The notes: a model not told the origin generated them from the letters alone. A stretch of 10,789 nt of DNA from Pavlovales sp. CCMP2436 (GCA_026770615.1 MU631563.1:76184-86972), one strand, 5' to 3'; counted from the stretch's first letter, positions 1 to 6,299 are shown. Numbers and translations: made by a program.

Positions 1-92
1 CCAGCGCTTTGTTTTCGGCTTCCTCATCATCCACCACTTCTACCAGCTCCCCACTTCGGCGTAGCGCGTAGGAGCCTGCGTCAGAGCGCTCA

Positions 93-152
93 GATCAGCC
101 TGACTTGAACTTGAAACGTACCGCCAGCCCGAACCCCCCTACATTAATATAT
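93..152 (+). repeat. Dispersed repeat D, copy 1
   Basis: This 60-bp segment starts GATCAGCCTGACTTGAAC and recurs in the same orientation at 10103-10165, where it starts GATCAGCTTGACTTGAAC. The copies differ by a few substitutions and small gaps, and both end in an AT-rich tail (AATATATA against AATATAATTATA). No coding potential is evident. The 71-aa plus-strand reading frame starting in it is not credible as a protein. Confidence 0.85.
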
Positions 153-160
153 AGCGGCTC

Positions 161-208
161 GGCTCAGCATGGTTCAACAGGTGTTGTTCACTCACTGACT
201 TGGTCGAC
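161..208 (-). repeat. Dispersed repeat I, copy 1 (inverted relative to copy 2)
   Basis: These 48 bp are the exact reverse complement of 9899-9946. Inverted similarity continues outward into a GCTATATA tail on both sides, apart from a small GAGCC duplication in this copy. The match is read directly from the sequence. It may be one end of an inverted-repeat pair around about 9.75 kb, or one of several scattered copies; a shorter relative lies at 10586-10610. Confidence 0.9.
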
Positions 209-240
209 ATATACGGCCTCCTTAATACGCGCGTCATTTT

Positions 241-321
241 GTAACCCCCCCCCGTCCTTCTGTAGGGGGGGCACGTTCAACGTTATCTTGGGAAAAATAA
301 CGTTGGGGGTAAGGGGGTAAC
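241..321. repeat. G/C-run hairpin zone
   Basis: The zone opens with GTAAC followed by a C-run and closes with a G-run followed by GTAAC, so its ends can pair. Inside is a perfect 9-bp inverted repeat, CAACGTTAT (278-286) and ATAACGTTG (297-305), with a 10-nt loop. The closing motif GGGGGTAAGGGGGTAAC resembles the arms of the inverted repeat at 3741-3895. Function is unknown. Confidence 0.6.
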
Positions 322-372
322 AACCTTGCATCAAATCTTATATAGTATAGTAAATTAGTTATACTTATAGCT

Positions 373-467
373 GCACCTCGGGCTTATCACTGCTTTTCAT
401 CTGGCCCGAGGTGTGCCCCACCTGGGGTTATCACGGCAGCGGTCTCGGCCGCAGGTGCGGTTATCAC
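373..467 (+). repeat. Three TTATCAC-ending repeats with a stem-loop
   Basis: GGGCTTATCAC (380-390), GGGGTTATCAC (424-434) and GCGGTTATCAC (457-467) each follow a CACCT- or CAGGTG-type sequence. The first is also half of a stem: CACCTCGGGC (374-383) pairs perfectly with GCCCGAGGTG (404-413) across a 20-nt loop. The layout suggests protein-binding sites or a folded RNA, but nothing identifies which. Confidence 0.45.
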
Positions 468-652
468 AGTGATGCCCAAGCGAGGCCCCACCCCCCCACC
501 CCGGGGGGGCGCTTTCGCATATAGCACACGGGTACAGCGGAGATGGCGCCTATTTTTAAATGCGTTTGGCATGAAAGTGTTCGGTCCAAGCCGTGTGCTG
601 TCGCACATATGCCCTCCGGGGGTCCTCCCGGGGGGGCCCTGCCCGGGGGGGG

Positions 653-720
653 GTGGTCTTGACAGACTGTCGTCCTGCCCGAACAGTGTGGTCTTGACAG
701 ACGGTCGTCCTGCCCGGAGG
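653..720 (+). repeat. 35-bp tandem duplication at the composition boundary
   Basis: Two adjacent copies start GTGGTCTTGACAGAC at 653 and 688, period 35 bp, with one internal difference (ACTGTCG against ACGGTCG) before the copies diverge at their ends. Runs of G and C lie just before (617-652). Immediately after the second copy the DNA becomes AT-rich, so this marks the left edge of the viral-like island or the scar of its rearrangement. No plausible gene was seen in 1-720. Confidence 0.8.
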
Positions 721-730
721 TTTAAGTTTT

Positions 731-885
731 GACTTTCAAAATATTGCAGGGACTACAAGCGTAAATTGCGATATCAATACATTACGTCAAGCGGACTGGA
801 TTATATGACGATTGATAACGTCAATTATACAATTGGTGGAGTGACTAGGTTCGATTTTAAAATTTTAGTAAAACAAGATTATTAA
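731..885 (+). pseudogene. N-terminal remnants of the viral-type gene
   Basis: Two short coding-like pieces are seen. The first reads DFQNIAGTTSVNCDIN and on to about 802, where its frame meets TGA at 806. The second, one base earlier in phase, runs from about 799 with GLDYMTIDNVNYTIGGV to a TAA at 883-885. They abut in sense and have similar composition, so one lesion near 797-806 probably joins them. The upstream end is lost at the GC-rich boundary near 720, so the true start is not in the window. The TAA could be a real stop if the next segment is a separate gene. Confidence 0.5.
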
Positions 886-887
886 CG

Positions 888-1559
888 GTGTATATAAATG
901 GAAAATCTGCTAGCGTTCAGCTAACAAAACCAATAAATATCGTAGGCAAGTACAATATAAAGCTCAATCAACGTAAATATACAAGTGGTGAAACCTTTAC
1001 TAATGTTAAAATGTGGAGAAAGTGCGTATCGTCAAATCGTTTATCAATCGAACACTTGAATTATGACAAAGAATATAAAATTCTAGCTCCGTATATACGT
1101 CCTATAAAACAGATAACTCAATTGTATAAAAGTGGTACAGCATTAAACAATCTTGTCGGGTCAAATTTAGTACTACGTAGTCCTTCGTTATATTTTGCAA
1201 TTCCTTATAATGAAAACGCCACAAACGCAAATTCACGAGAAGACGGCGCTACGTGCGATATAGTCGTACCAATAAATGCTTACAGTATGGGAATATACTT
1301 AACTTGTAGCGATTCGGTCGCGTTTGGACAGTTTTCGTATGGTGATCCAAATCAGACTTTAAGCATCGGACAAAGCGCGTTTACGATTGTATTCGATATT
1401 CTTATCACTTCACAGTTCAGTTTAGACGGCTTGAAGATGGATATCGGCGGTGTGTCGAATTTCTTCAAATTTATAGCGAAGGGCCTAGCATCATTAGGAG
1501 CTCTTGCGAAAGTTATCAACGACAGTATAAAAAGCAGTTTTCGAATCCGCCAGTCGTAG
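888..1559 (+). CDS. Middle segment of viral-type structural protein (223-aa open stretch)
   Basis: I do not recognise the family. The open stretch begins at a GTG, and its first ATG lies about 40 codons in, so it is more likely the continuation of the preceding segment than a new gene. It is rich in beta-prone, Asn/Thr/Ser sequence for about 180 residues. Residues 187-212 then form a Gly/Ala/Leu-rich helix starting GGVSNFFKFIAKG, of a hydrophobic or amphipathic kind. The last few residues before the TAG (RIRQS) are out-of-frame sequence: the coding signal moves one base near 1530-1545, next to AAAAA and TTTT runs, and continues from 1544. A capsid, penton, fibre or internal virion protein are all possible. 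Confidence 0.5.
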   Translation: MYINGKSASVQLTKPINIVGKYNIKLNQRKYTSGETFTNVKMWRKCVSSNRLSIEHLNYDKEYKILAPYIRPIKQITQLYKSGTALNNLVGSNLVLRSPSLYFAIPYNENATNANSREDGATCDIVVPINAYSMGIYLTCSDSVAFGQFSYGDPNQTLSIGQSAFTIVFDILITSQFSLDGLKMDIGGVSNFFKFIAKGLASLGALAKVINDSIKSSFRIRQS

Positions 1560-2029
1560 CTTCAGATAATGGCACAAAGATCGGATGGAGTAAACCATCA
1601 GGTGGGGCAGATGTTAAAATTTATCCAGATGGAGCCAGTAGTATCGGTTTAACATCAATTATTTATATAGTAGAGCCAAATGTCGTATATTATTCGCAAT
1701 TGCCTCCTACATTTGTAAACGAAACTATCAATAGATCTATGACAATAACCCGACAAACCTCTGCAGGATTGAGTAATACGATAAATTTCAGATAGAATTC
1801 TTACACGGCACCACCTATATGTATAATATTTCATTCTGAAGGTATACCTCGTGTTTGGCTCGGTACGAATGAATTATCGAGTGAAATCGTTGATGTAGTT
1901 ACGAGTTTTGTAGAATATAGATTTAATAATACGCTTAATGATATCAGTGGTCGAAATATTACTCTTATTCGTAGTGGCACAGGAACGACTAACACGATAT
2001 ATTCAGATACTTCTTTAGGAACAGGATAG
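1544..2029 (+). pseudogene. Middle segment with in-frame TAG
   Basis: This frame is open from 1544 (NPPVVASDNGTKIGW) to a TAG at 1793-1795, then open again (PRVWLGTNELSSEIVD) to a TAG at 2027-2029. No ATG follows the first TAG in this frame, so a new gene there is unlikely and a premature stop is favoured. The end passes straight into the next open segment one base earlier in phase. The protein is Ser/Thr/Ile-rich and beta-prone, like the flanking segments. An organism or virus that reads TAG as sense cannot be excluded. Confidence 0.55.
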
Positions 2030-2802
2030 TGTTAAATCCGTATACAGGTTATGCAAATATTGCTACAACGAACACATTCATATCGATAGCTAGTAAATTA
2101 GCAACCGCTACAGGTATGCGATTGTTGTTTAAAATAAATTTGAATAATACAACAGCGAAAGACACGCCTATATTTACTATTGGAAAGCTTCCAAAGGTGA
2201 CCGATCTCGGAGTCAATACGATGAGCAGCGGAGCAGGTAATTTATCGCGCGGCATGATGCTACGCATCAACAATTCAAAACTCTCGTATATGTTTATCGA
2301 TGCTAATGGAAATTATACACAAATTAACGCTTTTGCGTCGTATAGTGGTAATGACGGATTACTTTCGACAACATCATGGACTCAGATCGAGATAATTGTC
2401 AATAGGTTAGTAGGTATAGATAATAAAATCTTGATTGATTTATATTTTAATGGTACGAAATCAACGACAACTTTGACAAATACATCCGTTGGTTTTGATA
2501 TGTCTTATAGTGGTGGTCTCAATAACAACCTACGATTCACAGGTTATGCAGAGTCACATAATATCGCAAACTTCAAAATATTTTTATCGGATAATCGTAC
2601 AGCTAGGTCAACAGTTAACCCGCTAAACTTTGGCGGTAGTATGCCGTTAGTAACAAACACAAATCGGCTTCATTTGGGTGTGATTAACAATTCGATTACA
2701 AACGCAGTCAATAAAACGTGGATCAGTTACCCCGATAAGATTCTAAGCATGACAGTGGTCACATCAACCGAAGATTTAGAACGTGAAGACATGCTTTTAT
2801 AG
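2029..2802 (+). CDS. Lectin/LamG-like C-terminal domain of the viral-type protein (257 aa)
   Basis: The open stretch starts at GTG and has no ATG until codon 30, so it probably continues the preceding frame through a lesion near 2014-2029. The layout matches concanavalin A/LamG-like beta-sandwiches: an early strand with GMRLLFKINL (29-38), the SWTQIEIIV strand (116-124), ILIDLYFNG (134-142) giving the familiar 'x-Y-x-N-G' turn, and a late NIANFKIFLSD strand (178-188). Such domains commonly bind glycans and occur in fibres and surface proteins of many DNA viruses. A glycan or host-attachment role is inference from fold. The gene ends at a TAG and overlaps by six bases the 3' end of the opposing small gene. 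Confidence 0.6.
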   Translation: MLNPYTGYANIATTNTFISIASKLATATGMRLLFKINLNNTTAKDTPIFTIGKLPKVTDLGVNTMSSGAGNLSRGMMLRINNSKLSYMFIDANGNYTQINAFASYSGNDGLLSTTSWTQIEIIVNRLVGIDNKILIDLYFNGTKSTTTLTNTSVGFDMSYSGGLNNNLRFTGYAESHNIANFKIFLSDNRTARSTVNPLNFGGSMPLVTNTNRLHLGVINNSITNAVNKTWISYPDKILSMTVVTSTEDLEREDMLL

Positions 2803-2997
2803 TAATATTTTTATGATTTTTTTTTTATATTCTCGATAAGCTCTTTGGATAATTATGCACGCTAATTCTTGAGATTTTTGTATAATAGCTTCGTTAGAGG
2901 TGTCAACATTTTCGTTAACGTTAGTATAACAACATCTTAACATATGTAAAATTGTCGGGACGAGGAACAACGAAAGCAAATTTAACATATCAATCAT
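2797..2997 (-). CDS. Small protein with N-terminal hydrophobic helix and IQ-like C-terminus
   Basis: This 66-aa ORF starts at an ATG (2995-2997). Residues 4-20 are hydrophobic and could span or anchor in a membrane. Residues 50-60 (IQRAYREYKKK) match the calmodulin-binding IQ pattern at I, Q, R and the final basic position, but Glu replaces the usual Gly. The C-terminus is Lys/Ile-rich. It converges on the lectin-like gene with a 6-bp overlap and diverges from the micro-ORF starting at 3040 across only 42 bp, a typical compact viral arrangement. The family is not recognised, and calmodulin binding is only a motif-level suggestion. Confidence 0.5.
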   Translation of the reverse strand: MIDMLNLLSLFLVPTILHMLRCCYTNVNENVDTSNEAIIQKSQELACIIIQRAYREYKKKIIKILL

Positions 2998-3039
2998 TCC
3001 TAAATATACATGAAGATAAAAATATAACGTATATTGTAT

Positions 3040-3210
3040 ATGTCATTCAGAACAGTCAGACGCCAGCTTGAATCCCTATCAGTCAATATATGTCTGATGG
3101 ATATAATTATATCGGTATTCAGTATTATAGCAATAATTTCGATAGGGATGCACGAATTTGTGAAATCATTTTACAATTGGAACAATTGGCACGTCAAAAT
3201 AAAGAGTTAA
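3040..3210 (+). CDS. Micro-ORF, 56-aa single-span membrane protein
   Basis: The ATG at 3040 opens a 56-codon frame with a basic N-terminus (MSFRTVRRQLE), one strongly hydrophobic Ile-rich segment at about residues 17-37 and a Trp/Asn/Lys-rich tail. The positive-inside pattern fits a type II or N-in membrane protein. It overlaps another micro-ORF (3090-3245) in a different phase, so probably only one of the two is real; this one has the more protein-like layout. It shares a 42-bp divergent intergenic region with the minus-strand gene ending at 2997. Confidence 0.4.
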   Translation: MSFRTVRRQLESLSVNICLMDIIISVFSIIAIISIGMHEFVKSFYNWNNWHVKIKS

Positions 3211-3245
3211 AAAAAATAAGAGATTATATCCTATTGAATTGTTAG
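3090..3245 (+). CDS. Alternative overlapping micro-ORF, 51 aa, helical
   Basis: The ATG at 3090 opens a 51-codon frame starting MSDGYNYIGIQYY. A charged helical second half (about residues 24-45, with EIILQLEQLARQNKELKK) could form a coiled coil. It ends at a TAG that overlaps by 4 bp the stop of the opposing 115-aa gene, a tight convergent junction that favours this frame. The competing frame at 3040-3210 covers most of the same DNA. Choosing between them needs homologues or transcripts. Confidence 0.35.
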   Translation: MSDGYNYIGIQYYSNNFDRDARICEIILQLEQLARQNKELKKIRDYILLNC

Positions 3246-3589
3246 ATTTTAAAAATATCGTCAGTTGAGATATACATATATTCGATATGCTTGAGTGTAT
3301 CATACAATACGGTTTTAAGGTAATTTTCCAAATTTTTCTTAGCTTCGGAAAATTCGTATTCGGCAAGAGTTATTTTTAATTTTGTGATTTCCTCGTTGTC
3401 ACTGTCAGTAATTTGCTTTAATTTGATAATTGATTTGGTATTTTCAAACATTGTTGAACGGTATAAATTCATAGTTTTATTATCAAGAATCAATTTATCA
3501 ATTACTCGTTTTTCATCGAAAATAACATATGAATTATCATTCAATAATTTTATACCATCAAATTCAATATTTTTTATTTTTTCAGCCAT
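3242..3589 (-). CDS. Hypothetical 115-aa protein with predicted coiled coil
   Basis: The ORF starts at an ATG (3587-3589) and reads MAEKIKNIEFDGIKLLND. The first 45 residues alternate charged and beta-prone stretches. Residues 52-93 form a long charged helix with heptad-like Leu/Ile spacing, including NEEITKLKITLAEYEF. The tail is Tyr/Asp-rich. Composition is AT-biased, Lys/Ile/Asn-rich like its neighbours, which supports membership of the same element. Upstream, on its coding strand, is the AT-rich sequence AATCTAATATATGTATAACTAGC, a possible promoter region. No family is recognised; a small virion or assembly protein is one possibility. Confidence 0.6.
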   Translation of the reverse strand: MAEKIKNIEFDGIKLLNDNSYVIFDEKRVIDKLILDNKTMNLYRSTMFENTKSIIKLKQITDSDNEEITKLKITLAEYEFSEAKKNLENYLKTVLYDTLKHIEYMYISTDDIFKI

Positions 3590-4140
3590 TGCTAGTTATA
3601 CATATATTAGATTTTATTTTTTTGCATAAACACGCATTTAGCCGAAAACTTGTCCTACCAAGGAAATGTGTGTGTGTTATTATTATACCTACTATATTTA
3701 TAGACTTTTTTACATCGAAGAAGAGATAATAGAAGTTAAACGAAAGAGGGGGGGTAGGGGGGTAAACCGGGTGGTAAAAAAGTCCCCATAGGCGAGATCG
3801 GCGTTCGGCGAAATAAGGCTACGCCGATTATCTTTTAGCTATAGATAAACGTTTTTCAAAACTCAGTTTACGCCCCCTACCACCCCCCCCTTTCGAATAT
3901 TCCCCCCCCCTGCATACTTTAACCTCCCCATCCCGATAAACCAGTTAAGCGACATCCGTCGCATAGACGAGCGCCATACGATACAGTCGAAAGTATATAA
4001 GTATCTATGAGAGAATATAAGCGTTTATCAGTGTCTTATAATGATAGCTAACCACTGCGTGGGGCTCGGTCGATGTATTATAATTTATCAAAAAGGCACA
4101 CCATAGTGACGTACATCAAAAGGGTTTAAATATGTCATAT
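3590..4140. other. Non-coding AT-rich spacer
   Basis: Apart from the G/C-armed inverted repeat inside it, this stretch shows no convincing gene on either strand. Two plus-strand frames running into 3629 and 3729 are antisense shadows of the 115-aa gene. C-runs at 3880-3910 are followed by ACTTTAACCTCCCC (3916-3929), which has an inverted partner at 4744-4759. The motif CCATAGTG first appears near 4101-4108. Confidence 0.6.
3741..3895. repeat. Inverted repeat with G-rich and C-rich arms
   Basis: The left arm 3741-3767 (CGAAAG, two G-runs, TAAAC) is an imperfect reverse complement of the right arm 3866-3895 (GTTTACGCC, C-runs, CTTTCG). Inside it is a smaller stem, ATCGGCGT with ACGCCGAT, near 3797-3826. 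The left arm contains four nearby G-runs and could form a quadruplex. Similar GGGGGTAA motifs lie at 305-321. It may be a terminus, replication or transcription-termination structure of the AT-rich element. Confidence 0.65.
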
Positions 4141-4759
4141 CAGTGTTTAACAGAATATTACCGTATCTGTAAAGGTTTAACAGTATTCAGTAGTGACTAC
4201 GTCACGGGGCGCGATTGTATAGGTACTAACGACACTATGCGGTATATAAAAAGGTTTTAATAAATTTTACCAATGTTTAACAGTATATTACCGTATCTAT
4301 AAAGGTTTAACAGTATTCAGTAGTGACTACGTCACGGGGCGGCTTATGTATAGGTACTAACGACACTATGCGGTATATAAAAGGTTTAAATAAATTTTAC
4401 CAATATTTAACAGTATTCAGTAGTGACTACGTCACGGGCGCGATTGTATAGGTTCTAACGACATAGTGCCGTGTATAAAAACAATTTACCAATGTTTATT
4501 AGTGTTTATCAGAGTACTGACAAATCTAATAAAAAGTACGCAAAACATCAATAAACCACAAAATAATCATACCATAGTGGTAAGAGATCATATAAATATA
4601 CGACAAGGTGCAGGCACCGTACCATAGTGCCGTTATAAGTATTTTTATTCATTTATAAGTATTTATTAGATTTTATTAGTTTTTTATTATAATTTTATTT
4701 TTTATTATTAGATTTGTCATACACGCGCGCAAAGTGGCGCAAAGGGGAGGTTAAAAAGT
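3916..4759. repeat. Inverted repeats enclosing the tandem array
   Basis: ACTTTAACCTCCCC at 3916-3929 is matched on the opposite strand by GGGGAGGTTAAAAAGT at 4744-4759, with two extra bases. A second, exact 15-bp pair is TGACAAATCTAATAA at 4518-4532 and its reverse complement at 4705-4719. Between the inner pair lie two more palindromic sites, ACCATAGTGGT near 4571 and GGCAC-GTGCC near 4613-4631, plus a repeated TTATAAGTATTT. The segment could be a mobile unit or a folded control region. Confidence 0.5.
4141..4513 (+). repeat. 130-bp tandem repeat array (about 3.2 copies)
   Basis: Copies begin at 4141, 4271 and 4401, exactly 130 bp apart, each with CA(G/A)T(G/A)TTTAACAG. The third copy lacks about 41 bp and ends near 4489, where a fourth partial copy starts. 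Every copy keeps TAGTGACTACGTCACGGG, containing the palindrome GTGAC-TAC-GTCAC, then a CACTATG or CATAGTG motif and GGTATATAAAA- or GTGTATAAAA-type sequence. Short phased palindromic repeats in an AT-rich intergenic region suggest an origin, enhancer or recombination site. Confidence 0.85.
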
Positions 4760-5334
4760 GCTCTTAGCAATTCAGTAAACAAAGATAATATTCAACATTC
4801 TTGTCATGCATGCGCCACTAATTGGTGAGTGGACCTTGGGATTTTTTTGTTTGAATAATATGTACATACTTTAAATCAATTGCAACAAATATGTTTCTAA
4901 GCCAGGCCCATCTCACACCAGCTGCACCAAGGTGTGCGCTTCATGGTCACTTTAAAATGCAAGCTTCACTGCGCTGTTGGAGGTGGGCGGTGGTTGCGGC
5001 GGAAGCGCACGAGCAAGTGGCCCGCCTAATCGCACAGTACTCAAATTGTGAGTCAAAAGTAGCGAATATGTCGCTTTCTTCTCGGCGCGTTGCCGCGCAG
5101 CCCGGGGAAGCCGCTTGAGAAAGGCCGCGTCTGCTACCGCCAGGGCAACGAGCGGGCCGTCCGCAGGGACCAGGGAGCCGTGCGCGCGTGGAGGCCTAAA
5201 CCGTCGCTCCAGCAAACTACTGTATAACTAACAGCCAAACCCGTTGCTGAATCACAGCACCGTCACTCGGACGGATTGGGAAGGCCGCGCAGCCCGTCGA
5301 GTGAGACTGCTGTTCAGCTCGGTGATATTGGTGA
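4760..5334. other. Spacer and presumed upstream region of the DHHC gene
   Basis: Composition changes from AT-rich to GC-rich near 4885. No reading frame here has protein-like content; those spanning 4891-5215 on both strands are GC-driven. The stretch presumably contains the promoter and 5' untranslated region of the palmitoyltransferase gene, but no firm TATA or initiator element can be assigned. The short inverted pair AGTGGCGCA (about 4733) and TGCGCCACT (about 4810) lies at the AT-rich edge. Confidence 0.5.
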
Positions 5335-6299
5335 ATGATGGAGCTGGAGAAGCCGCTGCGCAAGCGCGCGAGCAGCGCGGATCGCTTCGGCGGTCCCGCC
5401 TCCATCATCGCCTTCTCCGGGGTCGTGGCCGCGTTGTCGCAGGGCGGGGTATTCGCGGCGACGGGGTACTCTAGGGGAGGCGAACGCGCCAAGTTGGTCT
5501 CGACGCGGGAGACAGCCGAGCTGCTGTGGTTCCTTGCGGTCTTCCAGCTGCTCGCACTCGGTCTGGCCTGGCTCTTTCTCGTGCTGACCAACATGCTCGA
5601 CCCGGGTGCGGTCGAACTCAACACGCTCTCTAGCATGGTCGACATGGCCTCCGAGGGCGCGGATCAACGCTCGAGGACCGGCCGCCTGCTCAAGCTGTTG
5701 CCCGACGGCTCAGAGATTGAGTTCAGATGGTGCTGGCACTGCAAAATCTGGCGACCGCCGATGGCGAACCACTGCCCGACCTGTAATCGTTGCTTCCTCA
5801 AGCTCGACCATCATTGCCCGTGGACAGGCGAGCTAACCCCCCCCCCCCGGTCCACGTGCGCTGCGTTGTGCAGTACCTCGCTCGCTCTCTCACACACCCT
5901 CGCCCTCGCCACCGCCTCGCAGGTAACTGTATCGCGGCGCACAACATCCGCTTATTCTGGGCGATGATCGCGTGCTTCGGCATCGCTGGCATCCTGATTC
6001 CCGTGGGTCTCATCGCCTTCTTCACGAGCGCCATAATTAATCACGACGATGTCCACACCGCAGTGTACGTGATTGGCGGGGTTTTCGCAGCATACCTCGT
6101 GTGCGCGTTCGGTGGAATGTTCTTCGGCGCTACGGTCATGTTCACGCGCACGCTGAAAACGATCTTCAACCCACGCGGCGGCAAGGCCAACACAGATGTC
6201 AACCACGCCGACTGGTTTGCGCACTCCCTGGCCCACGAGAATGCCGCCGGGCAGAGCTGCTCGGTCCTCGCCGTGCCTTGCCGCTGCAGGCAGCACTGA
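5335..6299 (+). CDS. DHHC-type protein S-palmitoyltransferase, two exons (289 aa)
   Basis: This enzyme family attaches palmitate to cysteines of membrane proteins, via an acyl-enzyme on the DHHC cysteine, mostly at Golgi, ER or plasma membrane. Joining 5335-5827 to 5923-6299 gives 290 codons with stop. A TGA lies directly before the ATG pair, so the start is fixed. Visible features are hydrophobic segments at about 22-44 and 63-88, the family's DPG motif at 89-91, and the Cys-rich domain with C133, C136, H146, C147, C150 and C153. Then come DHHC at 158-161 and CPWTGNC across the splice, with spans at about 175-198 and 211-237. This is the four-span layout of the family. The usual TTxE motif after the last span is not seen, and the tail is short and Cys-containing, so the 3' end may be mis-modelled or diverged. 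It looks like a cellular gene, not part of the AT-rich element. Confidence 0.88.
5828..5922 (+). other. GC-AG intron in the DHHC gene
   Basis: The 95-nt intron starts CAG|GCGAGC and ends CCTCGCAG|GT. It is preceded by the DHHC motif and followed by the conserved Asn-Cys, so removing it restores CPWTGNC exactly. A C-run near the 5' end and a pyrimidine-rich 3' half with CTCGCTCTCTC support it. GC-AG donors are a minority class generally but are frequent in some algae. No GT donor in phase would give the conserved motif as cleanly. Confidence 0.85.

Larger units (their letters stand above)
731..2802 (+). pseudogene. Broken viral-type structural gene with C-terminal lectin-like region
   Basis: Consecutive open stretches in changing frames look like parts of one beta-rich protein of roughly 690 residues. 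Codon starts modulo 3 run 2 (731 to about 802), 1 (about 799-885), 0 (about 886-1543), 2 (1544-2026), then 1 (2029-2802). Each change equals loss of one base, near TTTT or AAAA runs in at least two cases, and one in-frame TAG lies at 1793-1795. Neither of the two long segments has a credible ATG at its start, as expected if they are internal pieces. The C-terminal part has a lectin/LamG-like layout. AT-richness and short neighbouring genes suggest a protist DNA virus or polinton-like element. It could be several adjacent genes rather than one, and the breaks could be sequencing errors. Confidence 0.6.

Noticed and set aside
105..320. Plus-strand 71-aa frame
   Set aside because: It runs through the D and I repeats and C-runs, and the sequence is explained by repeats.
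305..321. Telomere-like GGGGGTAA repeats
   Set aside because: Only two units, with different spacing from known telomere repeats, and not at a chromosome end as far as can be seen.
469..732. Plus-strand 87-aa frame
   Set aside because: Gly/Pro-rich translation of G/C-runs and the 35-bp duplication; no protein-like features.
731..2802. Assignment to a named viral major capsid or penton protein
   Set aside because: The beta-rich character is suggestive, but I see no diagnostic motif, and the lectin-like end fits a fibre or surface protein equally well.
3384..3729. Two plus-strand frames of 81 and 66 aa
   Set aside because: Phe/Ile/Tyr-rich antisense shadows of the AT-rich 115-aa gene and its upstream region.
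4141..4513. CRISPR array
   Set aside because: The 130-bp units are whole tandem duplications with no unique spacers, and the setting is eukaryotic or viral.
4891..5215. Overlapping frames on both strands upstream of the DHHC gene
   Set aside because: No domain-like content; explained by GC-rich composition.
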